Made by a program: the position numbers and the translations under genes | DNA from: CBDCXF01 sp965223755 | Lineage (GTDB): Bacteria; Acidobacteriota; Thermoanaerobaculia; Multivoradales; JAHEKO01 | NCBI GenBank assembly: GCA_965223755.1 | Contig: CBDCXF010000002.1 | Span: 558,001 to 622,000 of the forward strand | Length of the DNA: 64,000 nucleotides | Direction of reading: 5' to 3' | Shown: piece by piece, positions 62,352 through 64,000 of the stretch | Layout of the letters: every line of letters starts with the position of its first letter | Numbering within the stretch: position 1 is the stretch's first letter | The notes under the pieces: generated by a model | Database searches by the model: none | What the model was told of the DNA's origin: nothing | What the model saw: the letters and a program-made list of their open reading frames with translations, nothing else

Positions 62352-62355
62352 GGTG

Positions 62356-62991
62356 TCAAAGGTCATCGAAACATATATAGATACCGTCCCCAATAGATAC
62401 CGGCTCATAGCAACACTCACCACTAATAATCATTCCACCATGGCAGTAGTCATATTTGGTGAAGGGTTCTTCACGGCAACCTCCGACCCGCTCCGTTGGG
62501 CCGGGGTCAAAGTAATTAACGTTGTTTGCGTTCTTGGACCGGTATACCCACGTTTCCCCCCAATACAGCGATGAAGGACTGAACATCCAGTCACACGGTG
62601 GCTTTGGATGCCACGCATGCCCCATGCAGTTTGTTGTCGTGCAGGTTATCCGTTCGTTGACTGTGTGTGGACCACCGTAGGCCCTGGCCTCTCCTTGACC
62701 ATGCCTTGGACACTTTCTCCAAATCAAGGGTTGTTCGCACCAGTTTGGATCGCCCTCATAGAGCTCCTCCAGATAGATGTTGGTCGAGACCGTGACAATT
62801 GCCCATGTCTCGAAGTCTGGGCCGCCAGCCCAAACGGCGGAACCTGGAACCCTCACTGAAAGAGAATATGAGTAGTTTCTTTTTATGTACTTTGAAGTTG
62901 TAGGTACATAGCGCCCTGCTGAGACCGCTGTTACCGAAATACCGAGAACCGTTGTCGCAAAAACTAGAGCTATTCTCAATGCAGGTCTCAT
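62356..62991 (-). CDS. Exported Cys-rich protein, module partner (second copy)
   Basis: 211 residues with a signal peptide (PALRIALVFATTVLGISVTAVSA). The mature part is rich in Tyr, Trp and Pro and has about 11 cysteines (NWCEQP, RKCPRHG, CTTTNCMG, PPCDW, GGCREEP, YDYCHGG, GECCYEP, YICFDD), which suggests disulfides outside the cytoplasm. The ATG overlaps the stop of the gene before it (ATGA), exactly as in the first module. It lacks the calcium-binding part of 25418-26446; beyond the Cys/aromatic character I cannot align the two. Confidence 0.72.
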   Translation of the reverse strand: MRPALRIALVFATTVLGISVTAVSAGRYVPTTSKYIKRNYSYSLSVRVPGSAVWAGGPDFETWAIVTVSTNIYLEELYEGDPNWCEQPLIWRKCPRHGQGEARAYGGPHTVNERITCTTTNCMGHAWHPKPPCDWMFSPSSLYWGETWVYRSKNANNVNYFDPGPTERVGGCREEPFTKYDYCHGGMIISGECCYEPVSIGDGIYICFDDL

Positions 62992-63803
62992 TGTTCCTCC
63001 CATTCCTGAAACGCGCCGAGCGACTCGGCAACATATTCTTTGAGGTAGGACCGAAGGCGATCCCAATCGCCGTCATGAGCAAGATCTGCCGCGAGCGCCT
63101 TGAGAATCGGGCCCACTACTTCTTTGCCAAGATCCCTCGATAGCAACTCTGCGAACTCCAAGGCATCCTCCTCCGAAATTTTTAGGATGGCGGCGGCCGC
63201 CTTGATGTTCCCCTTCCTAGCCAGAGACTGCGCACGACCAATCGCGTCCTCCACCTGTGGGAAAGGTAGCTCACTGCGAAGAATGTCAATGGCATCCTGG
63301 ATCTTGTGGTAGATGGGGGCGAGACTCAGATTGAGTCGTTCTGAACGCTCACGGTATTCCCAAAGAGATGCTACAAACTTTGTGACCCCGTCCTCGGTAA
63401 AGCCAGCGTCCCTCAGATCCATCACCAAATATTCGCGTTCTTCATCCGACGTGAAACCTACATCCGTGAAATGAACTGCAAAAAAGTAGAACGCCTCATG
63501 CATAGCTATGAGCTCGGGATTACGGCCAGGGTCGACGAACTCGACCAGACCGCGTTCTCGATCTGGATACTTACGACCTTGGTGCGACCCCCGAAAGCGA
63601 CGGCGGATCTCAACGGGATCAGTGCGTCGCCTCTCCAGTTCCTGTGGGCTAATCTCATCCGTCAAAGTGACCCAATAGATTGGATCATTTGGATTGATGG
63701 CGTGACCAGGGCCATCCAGCCCTTGCTCACTTGACACCGGCTGCACGGTCACCCACGGCGCGACTGCCAGCGCCAAAAACAGAAATTTCAAAGCAGATCT
63801 CAC
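62988..63803 (-). CDS. Exported helical protein, module protein A (second copy)
   Basis: 271 residues, GTG start at 63803 with GGAGG 5 bases upstream, signal peptide (ALKFLFLALAVAPWVTV). After it comes YWVTLTDEISPQELERRR, which lines up with WWTLTNDLTPRELKSKR in the product of 24648-25421. A second block matches as well: FVDPGRNPELIAMHEA versus FVSGRRTPELVTMAEA. The remainder is helical with no known motif. Both copies have GTG starts and an ATGA-coupled exported partner, so they are duplicated modules. Function unknown. Confidence 0.75.
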   Translation of the reverse strand: MRSALKFLFLALAVAPWVTVQPVSSEQGLDGPGHAINPNDPIYWVTLTDEISPQELERRRTDPVEIRRRFRGSHQGRKYPDRERGLVEFVDPGRNPELIAMHEAFYFFAVHFTDVGFTSDEEREYLVMDLRDAGFTEDGVTKFVASLWEYRERSERLNLSLAPIYHKIQDAIDILRSELPFPQVEDAIGRAQSLARKGNIKAAAAILKISEEDALEFAELLSRDLGKEVVGPILKALAADLAHDGDWDRLRSYLKEYVAESLGAFQEWEEQ

Positions 63804-63924
63804 GTGAGCCTCCCTCCTGCCAAAGACACTTCTACTAACGTAGTCAGTGTACCTCGACAGTCAACCCAACCTACAATCCAGAAAAGCGGCCCTTGTGTTC
63901 GTCTGCAGACTTAGGGTCCCTTGA

Positions 63925-64000
63925 CTAGTCGATTTCCGCAACTACCCACGATTCGGGCACCCGCACCGCCACCACTTCGGCGACCGCACATTCCTTGTCT
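63925..64000 (-). CDS. C-terminal end of an unidentified protein (runs in from the right edge)
   Basis: The minus-strand frame is open from the edge to a TAG at 63925 and ends AVRVPESWVVAEID. Composition is protein-like but too short to name. The 120 bases between it and the GTG at 63803 contain a possible promoter (TTGACT at 63859-63864). Confidence 0.35.
   Translation of the reverse strand, partial: DKECAVAEVVAVRVPESWVVAEID

Noticed and set aside
62047..62355. Purine riboswitch upstream of purF
   Set aside because: I looked for the conserved three-way junction sequences and did not find them; only a promoter-like pair and a hairpin are present.

Overview
Organism: a GC-rich Gram-negative bacterium, most likely an Acidobacteriota member close to Thermoanaerobaculia/Holophagae. 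This is inferred from the 16S sequence, an outer-membrane OprP-type porin, heptose-type sugar genes, a protein kinase fused to TPRs, and frequent GTG/TTG starts; no database search was possible. LAYOUT. 1-3.3 kb: a consensus promoter drives an exported protein of unknown function and, by ATGA overlap, a large RHS/YD-repeat protein that runs off the left edge. 3.3-14.7 kb: a compact complex I operon, nuoABCDHIJKLMN without nuoEFG, preceded by a MidA/NDUFAF7-type methyltransferase gene. 14.8-18.7 kb: a PfkB/RfaE1-type kinase, a GT9 glycosyltransferase and the pilus ATPase PilB. 19-26.5 kb: an accessory island with a type IIG restriction-modification enzyme, a 3' fragment of a cobalamin adenosyltransferase gene, a 45-codon gene, a TPR protein, an XRE-like regulator with a palindromic operator, and a coupled pair of exported proteins. 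The intact adenosyltransferase gene closes the island, so partial copies of one gene flank its right-hand part. 27-45.9 kb: a pabB-pabC fusion, then a phosphate/polyphosphate regulon (pstS-phoU-pstC-pstA-pstB-pstB, OprP-type porin, ppx, protein kinase, sixA, ppk, phoB-phoR) with Pho-box-like sites. 46-54.4 kb: an S8 protease and a complete rrn operon (16S-tRNA-Ile-tRNA-Ala-23S-5S); the 23S gene is split by an 830-bp group I intron carrying a LAGLIDADG endonuclease. 54.5-62 kb: an AMIN/DUF11-type repeat protein, a GT2 glycosyltransferase, a peptidoglycan-binding repeat protein and purF-purM-purN. 62.3-63.8 kb: a second copy of the exported two-gene module. HOW THE GENES WORK TOGETHER. Porin, PstS and PstCAB bring phosphate in; PhoU, PhoR and PhoB sense and regulate; Ppk and Ppx make and break polyphosphate. 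Three features of the phosphate system stand out: PhoU is fused to a catalytically dead LMW-phosphatase/ArsC-like domain, the two PstB subunits have complementary defects that predict an asymmetric heterodimer, and PhoR has no membrane segment. The best candidates for something undescribed are (i) the duplicated GTG-started exported module with its regulator cluster, (ii) the PhoU fusion plus PstB heterodimer, and (iii) the endonuclease-bearing L1917 intron.
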